Positions 48,499 through 60,516 of a stretch of 64,000 nucleotides of DNA are shown one piece after another. Every line of letters begins with the position of its first letter. Positions within the stretch are counted from its first letter, which is position 1. The DNA comes from Rhizoctonia solani (lineage: Eukaryota; Basidiomycota; Agaricomycetes; Cantharellales; Ceratobasidiaceae). Below the pieces are notes generated by a model. It did not search any database, had not been told where the DNA came from, and saw only the letters and a program-made list of their open reading frames with translations. Location of the stretch: contig NC_057374.1 of NCBI RefSeq assembly GCF_016906535.1, positions 620,001-684,000 of the forward strand. Direction: 5' to 3'. The position numbers and the translations under genes are program-made.

Positions 48499-50465
48499 AT
48501 GCCCAGCATCGATCAATCTGCCCTTGAACGACTTCGTGGAGTACTCTCTTCGAATGCATTGGTTAATTTACCCGGTGACCCTGAATACACTAACAAGCGT
48601 TGGGCACGCAATGCCGAAAAAACCGCAGCTATTGTCGCTTACCCTGCTACTGCTCAAGATGTCGCACAAATTATCACATTTGCGCAGGGCAAATCCCCCT
48701 ATGAGACTCAATCAAAACTTGACTTGGCTGTCAAGGTGAGCAAAGATGCGGATTTACCATCGAAAAGCACAACTCAGCCCGTTTCTTAGGGGGGTGGACA
48801 CGCGCCATCCGGTGCTTCGAGCTCGGAGGGCGGCTTAGTTATTGATCTCAACCCGAAGATGAACAACGTCCGTGTAGACCCAGAAGCCAAGCTTGCATAT
48901 GTTCAAGGAGGGGCGCTTTGGGCCGATGTAGACAACGCAACTTTCCCCCACGGTTGGCCTTATCACACACTCTACTAAGGCGCCCACTAAAAATGATATC
49001 GTGCACACAGGTTTGGCATCTGTTTCTGGAGTCGTCAGCCACACCGGGGTTGGTACGTCGCTGGAATTCTGATAGCCTGGCTTGTGGTAGCTGATACAAT
49101 GCCACTTCGAATCATATAGGAGGGTAAGCTACACTCCGATCATTTCATGAGTGGCATTTTATACCTAAATAACGCAGACTTATACTTGGAGGCGGATTTG
49201 GGTGGCTCTGCAGTCAATACGGCCTGGTCATCGACAATCTAGTTCAAGTGACAATCGTAACATCTTTAGGGAAGATACTTACAGCTTCAGACTCTGAAAA
49301 TCCAGACTTGTTTTGGGCAGTCAGGGGAGGAGGGGGAAATTTTGGTGTGGTCACCGAGTTTGTTTTGAAGTTGCACGAACAACGGGCCGAATTGTGGGGA
49401 GGAAGTAAGTACATGTCATATATGGTGCTGCACGGGTTCCGTGCTTACTAGCTTTTAGTTTTGATGTACCCACCAACCATGCTTGAGAAGTTGATTCCAG
49501 AAATCAACTCGTGGCTTTCAGAGCGAACTCCAACTGAGAACGCTCACCTATTATTTACTCGTGCGCCTACTGGGCAGGTCAGTTTTTCTCTGCATTATGA
49601 CTGTGTTCTGAAGATATGTTGGTTATTATCAGCCCGTCGTTGGGATTCAGTTGGTGTATAATGGCGACGCAGAAGCCGGGGCCAAGAAATTTGAACGATT
49701 CATTAACCTGGGACCAATCGTAACCAACCTACAGTCAATTCGTAAGCCACTATTGATCATGAGGAGCAGCATCAATACAACGTCTAACCCTATGATCTCA
49801 ATAGCATACCTGGAGCTCAACCGTATGCAGGCGAGTCTTTACATGAGCTTTCTGTTAATGCTCTATATTAATTCCTCCTCTAGGACCCGTTCGCACAACA
49901 TGGTTCTTACCGTATGTTCCAAGGAAACGTTGTACCGAGCATTCCTACGGGATTGCCTCTGGAACTAATTAGTGGCCTGTTCAACTTATGGTTGGGGCTC
50001 ATAACCGAACACCCAGCTGCATCACCCTCGGTCTTTGTGCTCGAACTATACCACCCTGGAGTATATAGCTCCGTACCTAAGGATGCCACCGCATATGCTC
50101 ATCGTACTCCGGTAGGTGTCACCGTACCTCCGCCTCATATTTGTATGATTGACTATATACGAATTCATTGTTTGAAGACATATAATATTGGATATCTTAT
50201 GGAATGGACTGATCCCGCTTGGACCGATCAGTCCATTCCAACGGTACTTGCGTTGGACAAAGAGTTTGTCAAATTACGCAACACTCATTTCTCCCCTGAG
50301 CTCGTCGGAGAAGGAAGTTATCTCAATTATCAAGATGCAGAGAGCCAGAAAGGTGGCTCGTCTCGTCGCTTTGGGTCGCACTTCCCTCGCCTGGTCGAGA
50401 TCAAACACCAATATGATCCGGAGAACCTGTTTGGAAAATGGTTTGCTTTGCCCACTAAGGCTTGA
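48499..50465 (+). CDS. FAD-linked oxidoreductase, berberine-bridge/glucooligosaccharide-oxidase family (copy A)
   Basis: PCMH-type flavoprotein. N-terminal FAD domain: [17 protein letters not shown], then [16 protein letters not shown] with the His expected to carry covalent FAD, then ALWADVD, GGFGWL and [13 protein letters not shown]. The second covalent-link Cys of bicovalent members is absent ([11 protein letters not shown]), so FAD is probably linked once. The C-terminal BBE segment ends [10 protein letters not shown]. Start ATG 48,499. About eleven exons, including a 4-nt exon GAGG at 49,120-49,123, and one GC-AG intron after LNRMQ (donor GCGAGT near 49,831). No signal peptide is evident. 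Substrate unknown: a sugar or small phenolic/alkaloid. Confidence 0.85.
49120..49123 (+). other. 4-nt microexon (GAGG) of copy A
   Basis: Introns 49,053-49,119 and 49,124-49,177 flank four bases that supply parts of two glycine codons. Skipping them would break the frame between HTGV and LILGGGF. Copy B has the equivalent GTGG. Confidence 0.75.
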
Positions 50466-51483
50466 TACGGAATAGGGATCAAATCAATAGTGCAGTGGGG
50501 GCTACAACCGCATGTACAGTTGAAGTTTAATTTCACAACTCCAATAGTTGCACTAGTACACAGACCGCACCCAGTTTCAATAAGTAAAGGACATGAATGG
50601 CGCTTGTTCTTAACCAATGGTTTACTAAGAACGGCACGGTATGTGTGCGGATACGGCCTAGAGCAGGACAAGGAATTTATTCAGAAGCGGTCCTTGGGTG
50701 AACACCTTCGTTTAAAGGGGATCAAGCGCCGGTATTACACCCGTTTTATCTTCTGTGACTGGTTTGTTGCATACTTAACCTATGCCTTGATCGCTATCAT
50801 ATATGCTGTGCGAGTTCTGGACGCGGTACAAGTGAGTTCGTGGCCGCCCGCGGGCTTTGGCCGGGCCACCCAAGGCCGCGACCGTCCGGACCGAAGGCTT
50901 GTAGTGGTGGAGAACCGCACGGTCTGGATATGATATGAATGGATATATAGTAAGATGAATAATAAAATAAATACATATAAAAAGTTCAATATGAAATGGA
51001 GTTTTAGGGATGGATGGTAGGTCCTGCAAACACGAGGACAGGCTGAATCCTCGCGCTCAATGCGCCATTCCGAGGCTGTAGTATGGGATGGTGTCTGAAA
51101 GATTCACGTGACCGTTACCTCTGCTCTCGGGTCAAGTACTATCACTAGTCAGCTGATTACGGACTTTTGGTATACCCACAATTAATCAGTAACAAGTGAT
51201 CCACGCATGTAGAAACTTTGTAGATACATTTTCAGCCCTTCCTCGATTGTATAGTATTTATGTCTTATTTTTAACTATCCATGATAACCAGCCACAGCCT
51301 TGCCGATGGCTGTTGCCCAAATTAAGTTGATTACCGACCCTGAGATCAGCTTTCTCATCATTAGTCACAAAGCACAGCCACAGACCTCCAAATCTAGTTC
51401 GCTGCTCGGTCTCATGGGTACATTCCGCTTGCAAGCTATTCTGAACGCTGTGGTACATTATTGGGCTCCATAAGCCTCGCTAT

Positions 51484-51792
51484 TCAAGTTTCATGGACCT
51501 GGACCGTCAAAGTGCGTGTTTCTAAAAGTAGAATGATGGTTAGAGTGTTATTTTTAAGTCCAAAGTCCTGCAGCTGTGGTGATAAACCGCGCCGCCCAGT
51601 TTCGGAATCCCTCACAGCAATCTCCGCCCGTTTGGCGCCAGTGTACAGGCTCTCAAACCGTCGATCTTGTGCTAGTGCCGGGTTCGAAACTAAGTGAGCA
51701 TCGATCCGTTCAACGAGCTCTTGATTTATCCCTTCCAACAACAACCGCAGTACATACGCCAAATCCTGGAGCGTTGCTTTTGGCTTTTGCAT
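51484..51792 (-). CDS. Hypothetical ORF, 102 aa
   Basis: From ATG 51,792 the frame encodes a helical, charged protein (LQDLAYVLRLLLEGINQ, then ELVERIDAHLVSNP) and ends at 51,484. An alternative upstream ATG (51,841) in another frame, MVPPARTAKERAQREQ, also looks coding, so a frameshift or a short intron may join the two. Family not recognised; may be a gene fragment. Confidence 0.3.
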   Translation of the reverse strand: MQKPKATLQDLAYVLRLLLEGINQELVERIDAHLVSNPALAQDRRFESLYTGAKRAEIAVRDSETGRRGLSPQLQDFGLKNNTLTIILLLETRTLTVQVHET

Positions 51793-52020
51793 GCTGTTCA
51801 CGTTGAGCTCTTTCCTTGGCTGTTCGGGCAGGGGGGACCATGGTTGTAGCGATGACGTTGATAAAATGCACAATAAATGAAAAACAATTGGTTGCCTTTT
51901 GGAGCCTGAAAATGTCCCAATTAGAAAGTATATGCACATTTTCCGTGAGACCCTGAGGTTGTTTGGCTCCTCAAACGTTTGTCGTGCATTCAACCAACAT
52001 TTCGGAAGAACCAGTCAGTG

Positions 52021-52064
52021 TTCCCAAAACCGGAGCACTCCAGAGCGCTCCCGGGTTTTGGGCC
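52021..52064. repeat. Short palindrome related to the MITE tip
   Basis: CCCAAAACCGGAGCACTCC is followed by GAGCGCTCCCGGGTTTTGGG, an imperfect hairpin of about 20-bp arms. The words resemble the GGGAGCACTC and GGTTTTGG parts of the 82-351 element, suggesting a solo tip or a short derivative. Confidence 0.5.
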
Positions 52065-52342
52065 CCGTAGAGGTTAGGTTGGGCTCCACATTTTTGCTAT
52101 CGAACCCTTGATATCTGTTGAATTGGGTGTGGCTGTATGCACACAGCGTGCTGATAACATAAAATTATGATGTGATCCAAAATTGGAGCCTCAACCAACA
52201 AGGTTTTCTCGGTCATGTACGAACTTGGACACGGCCCATCGTATCTGATGCTGCTGGGTGAGGCCATATTGTATATAAGAGGCCTGAAATCTCGAAAACA
52301 ATAAGCCCCAGCGCTCCTATCATCGCACACAACTTGGCCCAC

Positions 52343-54313
52343 ATGTCTATTATTGATTTTTCTGCTCTCTCCCTCCTGCGACAGACACTCTCTCCAGGAG
52401 TCATTCACCTGCCGGACGACCCAAAATACTCTACCAAACGTTGGGCGCTAAATGCAGAACGACAAGCTGCGGTGGTGGCATGCCCGGCCACCCCCGAAGA
52501 CGTTGTTCAAATACTTTTATTTGCTCAAGGTAAAGAGCCATACGCTGCTCAAAAACGACTGCATGTCGCGGTCAAGGTAATAAGCCCACGAGCCATCCTC
52601 AGTTGTGCCTACTGAATACCTGCCTCAAGGGCGGAGGTCATACACCATCTGGCGCGTCAAGCTCAGATGGGGGCCTCGTAATCGACCTTCAGCCCAACAT
52701 GAGTGCTGTGCGAGTGGAACCTACTGAGAAACTCGCATATGTGGGCGGAGGAGCACTATGGCGAGACGTGGACGCTGCAACGGCTCCCCACGGCAAGTGT
52801 ATTCACATCTATTTTGTTCAGCCCTGATCAATAATAATCTTTCAAGGACTGGCGTCTGTTGCGGGAACTGTCAGTCATACTGGAGTTGGTGCGTTGTAGA
52901 TTCTAACGGGTGATTACACGTGACTAATACCTGTGGTGTGTAGGTGGGTGAGATATATAATTAACCGATTCAATAGATAGCCCCGTTTCTCATTGATTTT
53001 GTCCCTTTAGACTGACTCTTGGAGGAGGATTGGCTGGCTAGCCGGGCGTCACGGCCTTGTCATTGACAATCTAGTCCAGGCAACAGTCGTAACGTCATCG
53101 GGAAGTATCCTCACCGCATCCGAGTCGGAAAACTCGGACCTGTTCTGGGCAATACGTGGCGGAGGAGGAATTTTGGCGTAGTCACTGAGTTCGTCCTAAG
53201 ACTGCATCCTCAACACCCGAGGTTTTACCAGCAGTGAGTACCTAGGACCCGAACCATAGCCTCTGGCTCTGACATGTAACATGTTTTGAAGTGCTTACAT
53301 TTCTTCCAACATCCCTCGATAAAGTAATTTCTGAAATCAATGCTTGGTTCTCAGACCGCACCCCATCCGAAGTTATTTATATAGTATTCGCCAGCCCACC
53401 TGATTCACAGGTGAGTGTTTCCAGATGAAGTGCTAAATATTTAACTAATAGTAACGAAACACATTTATTACAGCCTGTAGTCATGCTCCAGCTCGTATAT
53501 ACGGAGATCCAGAAATAGGCCGGCAAAAATTTGAGCGGTTCAAGAAACTGGGCCCAGTAATGGATCAAACGACAGTCATTCGTAAGCTGATCTTTGGCTA
53601 CCCTCATTCTTTAAGGGGCTAACATGACACCAAATCTATTATCATAGCATATATCCAGCTTAATCACCTCAATGTATGTTGCGTCTCGTTTAGTAAGACA
53701 CAAACTGATTTTTCGATCTAGGACCGCTTCTCTAGCCATGGAATGTATCGAATGCTTCATGGAAGCTTTGTTCCCGAGGTTCCTGAAGGGCTGCCCATTA
53801 CTCTTGTCAATAATTTATTTAACTCTTGGGCCAAGTTTATTAAGGACAACCCTGCGGCTTCGTTCTCCGTCGTTGCCCTCGAGCTTCATCATCACGGGAA
53901 AATTAGCTCGGTTCCGGCTGACGCAACAGCATATATTCATCGCCACCCAGTAAGTTCATCATTATCCTAGTGCCCAACCGTTCTAACCATGAGTACCAGT
54001 CTCACGCTATCATGTCCCTTATAACATGGATGGACCCAAGTTTAATGAGCATGCAACCCAAGCCACGCTCGAACTTAACCAGGCTATTAACAAGTCCCGT
54101 GAAGAACACTTTCCCTCTGAATCACTTATTCGGGGAGGTTACATTAACTATATGGATGAAGATTGTCGCACCTATAATAAAGAATTCACGCATGGTCGAT
54201 TTGGGGCAAACTATCCTCGCTTAATGGAGCTAAAGAGCAAGTATGATCCTGCGCGTGTTTTCGGCAGGTGGTTGATTGCACCACAAGTCACATCAGGGGA
54301 GAATAACTGGTGA
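52343..54313 (+). pseudogene. FAD-linked oxidoreductase copy B, broken by several single-base deletions
   Basis: Tandem paralogue of copy A with the same exon order. It starts MSIIDFSALSLLRQ and has KGGGHTPSGASSSDGG with the flavin-linking His, ALWRDVD, the GTGG microexon (52,944-52,947) and a C terminus YDPARVFGRW ending at TGA 54,311-54,313. The sensible frame shifts near 53,030 (GGATTGG), 53,169 (GGAATTTT), 53,205-53,215, 53,500 and 54,036, each fitting one lost or gained base, mostly in short homopolymers. As given, no full protein can be made. A recent pseudogene or residual sequencing error are both possible. A TATA box at 52,272 is intact. Confidence 0.8.
52944..52947 (+). other. 4-nt microexon (GTGG) of copy B
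   Basis: Flanked by TGTAG| and |GTGAGA splice signals at the position equivalent to 49,120-49,123 in copy A. It completes two glycine codons before LTLGGG. Confidence 0.7.
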
Positions 54314-54651
54314 ACTGCTGGTGGAATGAGTAAGCCATTTGAAATAATGGCTGCCCAGATGTCAATATGGTTGTGTTGAAATAAATATACACCCGAGTGG
54401 CGTTGTTGCTTGTTTGGAAAGTCCTCACATGATGAATTTCGATTATGCTCGGCAATTAACCAGATTCCAAGTTCAAACTCTGTCTTGCCAATTTGAATCA
54501 CTGTTCTAAATTTGTGCTCCATGTCCAAGCGAGACCTTCGACTGCGACTATCTCTCGGCCACTTGATCCAAGGAGCCTGTCTCGCTTAGCCTAAGTATAT
54601 ATAAGACCCTCGTTTGTGCAAGCTTCGGAACACCTCTGTACACACCCCAGG
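54314..54651. promoter_or_regulatory. Permease promoter region with TATA box
   Basis: TATATATAAG at 54,597-54,606 lies about 50 bp upstream of the permease ATG at 54,652. The rest of the 338 bp shows no feature. Confidence 0.55.
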
Positions 54652-56563
54652 ATGAAGCCCAATGAAAAGGTAGCTGCGACCGAGTCGGTTGTGCCAGTTC
54701 CTTCTCCCAGTATATCGGGTGGTGTTGGGGACGAAACTCATGGAATGGAAAGGCAGTTTTCCTTCTTCAGCATTATCGGACTTGCCTTTGCCATCCTGAA
54801 TGTAAGTTGAAGTCTTACTGAATAGAGTGGCGTCTGACGTCATTGTGTTCCAGTCCTGGACTGCTATGGCTGCGTCGCTCAACATCGTGCTACCGTCAGG
54901 TGGACCTGTGGCTATGCTGTGGGGGCTTGTCGTCAGCGCGATCGGCGCACTGTGTCTTAGTGCGAGCTTGGCCGAGATATGTGTGTGGTGTATGATCAGT
55001 ATTGGTCTTATACTAAAGAGAAACCATAGGCCATATTTATCCTACCTCAGGGGGGCCTTACCACTGGAGCGCGATGCTAGCTCCCCCAGATTGGGCACCT
55101 CTTATCTCTTGGATATGTGGTTGGTTCGCCGTAACGGGATGGTGGGCACTTGTTGCTACAGCTGGCAGTTTGGCGTGAGTAACGAAGCCTACTGCATTTC
55201 ATTTACTAAATTTATGAATAGAGGCTCACTTATTACTGGGATTATTGCACTCCTACACCCGGCATATGAGCTCGAACGCTGGCACGTTTTCTTGATATTC
55301 GAGGTCTGGATGATAGGTGCCTTCTTGATCAATACATTTGGCGTACGACTACTTCCTGTGATCAATAGAGCCGCCCTTACCTGGTCGCTGGTCGGTGTCA
55401 CCGTTATTAGCATCACTTGCTTGGCCTGTTCGAGTCCCAACTATGAGAGCGCCCAGTTCGTCTTCAGGACATATATCAATGAGACGGGCTGGAACAACGG
55501 AGTGGCCTGGTTATTGGGGCTGCTCCAAAGTGCTTTCGGTCTAACGGGCTTCGACGCGTGAGTTCGTGTTCAGGCACTGAGAGAGAACCTCTAATGGCAT
55601 TTACCATATAGAGTAAGCCACATTGTTGAAGAAATGCCCTCCCCTCATATCCATGCACCTCGTGCTATGATACTCGCAGTCTTGATTGGAGCCACCAGCA
55701 GCTTCGCGTTTTTAATTGTGTTGCTCTTCTGCCTAAAGGACGTAGATGCAGTGATCGCTTCGCCTGCCGGAGCGCTCCTGGAGATCATTTATCAGGCTAC
55801 GAACAATCGGGCAGGATCCGTATGTTTGCTAATGTTTCCGGTAGTAAGCATGGCGTTTGCTGGGCAAGGTATCTGATTTTCCCACGAAAGCTCCCTGTTT
55901 CACTGACTTGTTCGTCCCACACAGGCATCATGACGGGAGCTTCAAGAATGACCCATGCGTTTGCTCGAGACAATGGGCTCCCATTCTCTAGAATTTTTGC
56001 GCGCATTAATTCTCGGTTCCGGGTACCGCTTGCATCAATCGTTCTTACAACCACATTATGCGTTATATTTGGTTGTATTTACCTTGGATCCAGCTCTGCA
56101 CTCAACGCCATCCTTAGTTCGAGCGTGGTAGCACTCAATGTATCCTATAGCATTCCCGGTAAGTTTGACTCCTCGAATCACCCAACTTGTCCTTGTGACG
56201 AACGTGATCTCAGTGGCATTATTACTTATTCGGGGCCGCCATCTTTTGAACCCACCTGACCTACCGGAGCCTCCAACATTCTCACTGGGCCGCATAGGAG
56301 GGCCTGTAGCAAACATTATTGGGCTTGCTTTTGCTGTGCTCACCACTGTGTTCTTCCTGTTCCCACCGGAATTACCGGTAACCCCCGCCAACATGAATTA
56401 TACTATTGTTGTCTTCGGAATCATCGCGGTACGTTAACTTAGGAATCATCCATGCTTTGACTCGGTGAATTGATATTTTGTACGTTAGATTGTCTCGGCA
56501 ACAACGTGGCTCACTAGTGGGCGACGTCACTTCAAAGGGCCTCTCGACATGGATGATTGCTGA
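54652..56563 (+). CDS. Amino-acid/choline/GABA-type permease, APC superfamily (AA_permease_2)
   Basis: Twelve-helix plasma-membrane transporter. After a cytosolic start (MKPNEKVAATESV) come FSFFSIIGLAFAILN, then the GPVAMLWGLVVSAIGALCLS helix, then the hallmark YPTSGGPYHWSAMLAPPDW and GWFAVTGWWALVATAGS. Later are FGLTGFDAVSHIVEEMP, TGASRMTHAFARDNGLPFS, and a C terminus GPLDMDDC ending at TGA 56,561-56,563. The SGGPYHW and FARD-LP segments are typical of the Hnm1/Uga4/Bio5 branch. Eight exons, all GT-AG; the intron after LAEI has an unusual GTGTGTGG donor. Intact. Lies downstream of the FAD oxidases on the same strand. Confidence 0.9.
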
Positions 56564-56890
56564 GGATGGCCTACGATGCCCGTCGGCCAGGTATAGCAGG
56601 TAAACTTCAGCCAGAAAGGCCTCTATGAGCCGTAACGAACGTGCGTGGAGCTTGTGGGAGGAAAAGTATGTCTGCTTTTGTGCACTGCATTGTACTACTG
56701 TAGCCGTAATATGGATTGCTTCCTTCATCAAATGGTCTAAAACGATGCGTTCATTCCGCCACTTTAAGCGCTAATATATCACGTGACTCCCAAATGACGG
56801 CACTCTTCCTGATTGGTATTGGTCGGGACGGAGGCATATAAATAGAGGATGGGAACAAGCTAACCTCGTATTGCACTATTTTTTTTACTC
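56564..56890. promoter_or_regulatory. Promoter region of the DUF2235 gene
   Basis: TATAAATAG at 56,837-56,845 lies about 50 bp before the ATG at 56,891, and ATCACGTGACT at about 56,778 is an E-box-like site. No other feature. Confidence 0.5.
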
Positions 56891-59418
56891 ATGCCCCCCT
56901 CTCTAAATAGAAGATCTCCCCCTGCATCCCCTACTAAATCTTCGAGTCCTGCTCCAGGATCTTCCCAACGTGTTAGTTATCTTACCACTAATAGAAGCTC
57001 AGTACTAACGGCAAATGGATACTCACTAGACTCCACGGGGTGCTCCTGCTATTCTAACGGATGTTAATGCCGTGCCATCTGGTAGTATTGCTCATGACTA
57101 TGCACATATGCCTGGCTATTATCCTTCTTCGGTCGACACCTACCCGATCGCACAGGATAGCATGGATGATGTCGGCGGCATTGGTGCGCTTACCATGGAA
57201 GACAATTTTAGCACTTTGACGAACAGCATTCCCCGGGTGGATGAGTCACCCAAAGCAAGCTTTCACACTTACGGCACTGATTCATTTGTTTCCACCGATT
57301 CTGCCCCTCCGCCTCGGACCCGTCGAGCCTCTGAGATTGCTGCCAGTAGACAAATGAGCGCCCCAAAGGCACTCGAGCATGGTAGTATGCACCGTGGACC
57401 TAGGACCCCGAAACGCATTATTGTATGCTGTGATGGAACCTGGCAGGATGGCATCCTACGAAGCCAGACTTGGATGTACTCGAATGTCTTGAAACTTGCG
57501 AGGTGTATTAACCATGAGGATATGCGGTAGTATGTATTTCTCAGGCGTACCAATCTGTACAGCGTATTTATCATTTTGTACAGTGATCCACCAATACCTC
57601 AAATCGTCTTTTATCAGGCCGGGATAGGAAGCGAGCAGAATATTTACTCACGATACGTTGATGGGACTACTGGCGCATCCTTGGGTACGTACATTCTTAT
57701 ACAGTTCGTTCTTTCTCTCGCCATTGGTCACTGATAATCAATACCGATACACTACAGCGGAAAAGGTTCAAGAGGCTTACGCTTTCATCGCACAGTAAGT
57801 CACCAATTTAGCAGCTATGGTTCTAGGCTAATTTCCGTCAAAACAGCAATTACTCTCCAGGAGATGAGGTGGGATTTGGTTATATTTGGATAAGTCTCTA
57901 TGAATATTTACTCGCATGGTTCAGGTTTTCCTATTCGGGTTTTCGCGAGGCGCATATACTGCCAGGATGGTGGCTGGATTTATCGTAAGAGCCTTTGCCT
58001 ACCACGGTATATTTTTTCAACTTATATGATCACGCAGGGCTCGATTGGAATATTGGACCGGACCGCAATGGATTCATTCGCCGATATTTTCATTGCCATG
58101 CAGAAGAAATGCAAAGCAAAAGACGAAGCAGGTAAGTCTTAACGCTCAAAGCCTTCTAGGTCAACTGAAACTCTGGCTACCAATAGAGAACAGACGATGC
58201 GATGACGCTTTGGCACCTTATAAGGAAATTTGTGAGGATGGACGAAGACGAGCCGATTTTAATCATGATAAATTCACAATCAAGTATGTGCTCTTTCTTA
58301 TCAAGCCAAACCTACCTATTTAACCAAATTTTAGATGCGTTGGCGTTTGGGATACGGTTGGGAGTATGTCATAATCAGCTAAATGTGTTGAGACTAAGTC
58401 CCTTTTTAGGTATGGGTCTCCCTACTATCATCACTCGAGGTTCGCCAAAGATGCATCAATTATTTGATTTTCCCGACAATCTACTTGGTCCCCATGTGGA
58501 GAGAGCCTTACATGCGATGTCTCTAAATGAGGACAGGGAGGATTTTGTGAGCCTGGCCCACGTTCCCTTATACAATTATAATTGATGTCCTTCCCTAGCA
58601 AATCACGAAGTTCTATCAAACTAAAAAAGGTAAAGAGCGTGGCCAGGTTTTACAACAGGTATGGAGATTTAGACGACGGTCTAGTTGTATCCGTCTAATC
58701 TTTTATTCCGTAGGTGTGGTTTGCCGGACAGCATTCTGATGTGAGACTATATGCCACATTCATGTGTTCGATCGACTAATTCCCTCATGATAGGTTGGCG
58801 GAGGGTGGCAAGATCATGATCTATCTGACATCGCACTTATGTGGATGATCGTAAGTAATCATATATGCGGGTCATGAGATTAAGTAATTACTAACTTTAT
58901 TCATAGGCTAACATCGAAGACATTGTATCAATCGACTTCAAGTACGCCAAAGCACTTCCTCGCCCGTAGCAGCATGGGGAGAACAACCGCCACATAGTTC
59001 TCAGAGTGGAATATATAAACTAGGAGGTACAATAGAGAGGCAACCATCGACGGACCCAGCAACTCGCGAACGGATGCACGAGTCTGTCAAGTGTCAAGAA
59101 CTTCGTACCCCTGCTGCCAATCAGTGGATTGAGGAGCATCCAGAACGCTTTGTCAATCTGCTACCACTCGAGCTCGAAATTCGTGAAAATTGGGGGTACC
59201 GACCGGGACATACCCCTAAGCGAATTGATACACTTCAGGCACGAAAGGAATTGAAGAACGAACAGAGTGCAGCTAAATCATTGGTCGCGATGGCCCAGAA
59301 AGTATTGAGGAGCGCAACTCAAAACGAAGTAATCAAAGACGAAGGAGGGCGCTCAGTGTACGAGGACTCATGGGTTGGAAGGATACTAGACGAGATCATG
59401 AATAAGAAAGACAACTAA
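56891..59418 (+). CDS. DUF2235 alpha/beta-hydrolase (Tle1-like phospholipase family), one likely frameshift
   Basis: A disordered Ser/Pro-rich N terminus of about 120 residues precedes the hydrolase domain. Domain landmarks: PKRIIVCCDGTWQDG, NVLKLARCI, VFYQAGIGS, the nucleophile elbow GFSRGAYTARM (GxSxG), GVWDTVGS (Asp) and WFAGQHSDVGGGW (His). The C-terminal extension ends at TAA 59,418. Start ATG 56,891; the first intron (57,977-free region near 56,973-57,032) carries a perfect TACTAAC branch site. About fourteen exons. Near 58,962-58,967 (CGCCCGTAG) the frame must shift by one base, as if a C were missing, to connect LPRP to VAAWGEQ. Fungal members have unknown substrates; lipid hydrolysis is inferred from bacterial Tle1. 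Confidence 0.83.
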
Positions 59419-59706
59419 GCGCCACGAACCTATTTTGAAGCATGCACTATTGATTGACCCACCTGTACTTGTACTGTACGCAACCAATACTTTATATTTG
59501 AAGAATACCGGTTAAGTGGATGTTTACAAGTGGCTGGGATAATACTTTCGTGGAGGACTGGTTGATCGTAGATATGGTACAATCGGCGCCTATAAACGCC
59601 ACACGCACTTGAAGCGAATAGCCGCCCCGGGAACTCATTAGGCCTGTCATCCCCTGGATGTTGGGGCGTAATCACACCAGCTCGCCACTTTCGTTCAACC
59701 ACCATC

Positions 59707-60516
59707 ATGCCTCTTACAGACGCTCTTCCCTACCTTCCCGAGCTGCCAGTTGGTTCTAATTCAACCAACGGTACATTTCCTGTACCTGGCATTGGAGATA
59801 TACCAGCACCGTTCGATATCCTTGGTGTCCTTACGTTTTCCCAAACTTCGTTTACCTTGTTGAGCAGCCTGTATATTGCATGGCAAAATCTCACTCAGAG
59901 GGTGCGTATACATTATAAACCATGCAGTAGGTTGTGTCTTTGGTGCTAATTCAGGAATGTTGCGTGGCAGCTTCGAGAGAACGAGAACCTTGGTCTCAAC
60001 ATCATTGCATCTCTGAACAATCGATCCGAATCCATATTAGAGATTGAAAGAGAAGAAGGCGAAACGACGTCTCAGACAGCCAATTTAGTCAGGTATGACA
60101 AGGTCGTAGCGCGTCTATCAGATGGCTCAACATTCTGGCGTTAGCGCTTATGACGATTGTTTACCGGATCCGGGTAATTAATAACGAACCATTCCTTCGT
60201 CGGTGGATCTTTTCCGTTCCGATTTCCAATGAGCTCAGAGAACTCAGTGCAAAGGCCGAAAAGCTCTATCAGTTATACTTGGTAAGGACTCTTGGTTGTC
60301 TTTGCAAACCACTCGACCTGATGCTATTGTGTAATAATTGCAATTAGATTAAAGTTAACGTAGCTATTTTTGCCGATGCTGATCGCGCGAGGTATATTGA
60401 AACCATATGATATTACGTGGCCTGCTAACATCTCAAACAGGAATGGTGTCGAGGAGCTGCAAAAGAAGATGGACAAGGTTTTAGAGGCACTCGTGTCAAA
60501 ACAAACTAGGCTATAG
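59707..60516 (+). CDS. Hypothetical protein, about 190-200 aa
   Basis: Starts MPLTDALPYLPELPVGS; ends KQTRL-TAG at 60,514-60,516. Five exons in consistent frame. The middle has ENLGLNIIASLNNRSE, and the C-terminal half is helical and charged (NELRELSAKAEKLYQ, EELQKKMDKVLEALVS), suggesting a coiled coil. Around 60,094-60,145 either a very short 29-nt intron or a read-through with one missing base connects the exons, and I cannot decide between them. No family recognised, no signal peptide, no clear membrane span. Confidence 0.6.

Larger units (their letters stand above)
50466..52342. other. Intergenic between the two FAD-oxidase copies, with doubtful ORFs
   Basis: 1.9 kb. A plus-strand frame (about 50,590-50,933) has a hydrophobic stretch FCDWFVAYLTYALIAIIYAV but no support. 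A strongly CpG-rich patch (50,833-50,890, words CCCGCGGG and GGCCGGGCC) contrasts with the AT-rich surroundings. TATATAA at 52,272-52,278 is a good TATA box 65 bp before the ATG of copy B. Confidence 0.4.

Noticed and set aside
50833..50890. CpG-rich patch considered as a CpG island or rDNA fragment
   Set aside because: Too short, no match to rRNA that I can recognise, and no flanking repeat.
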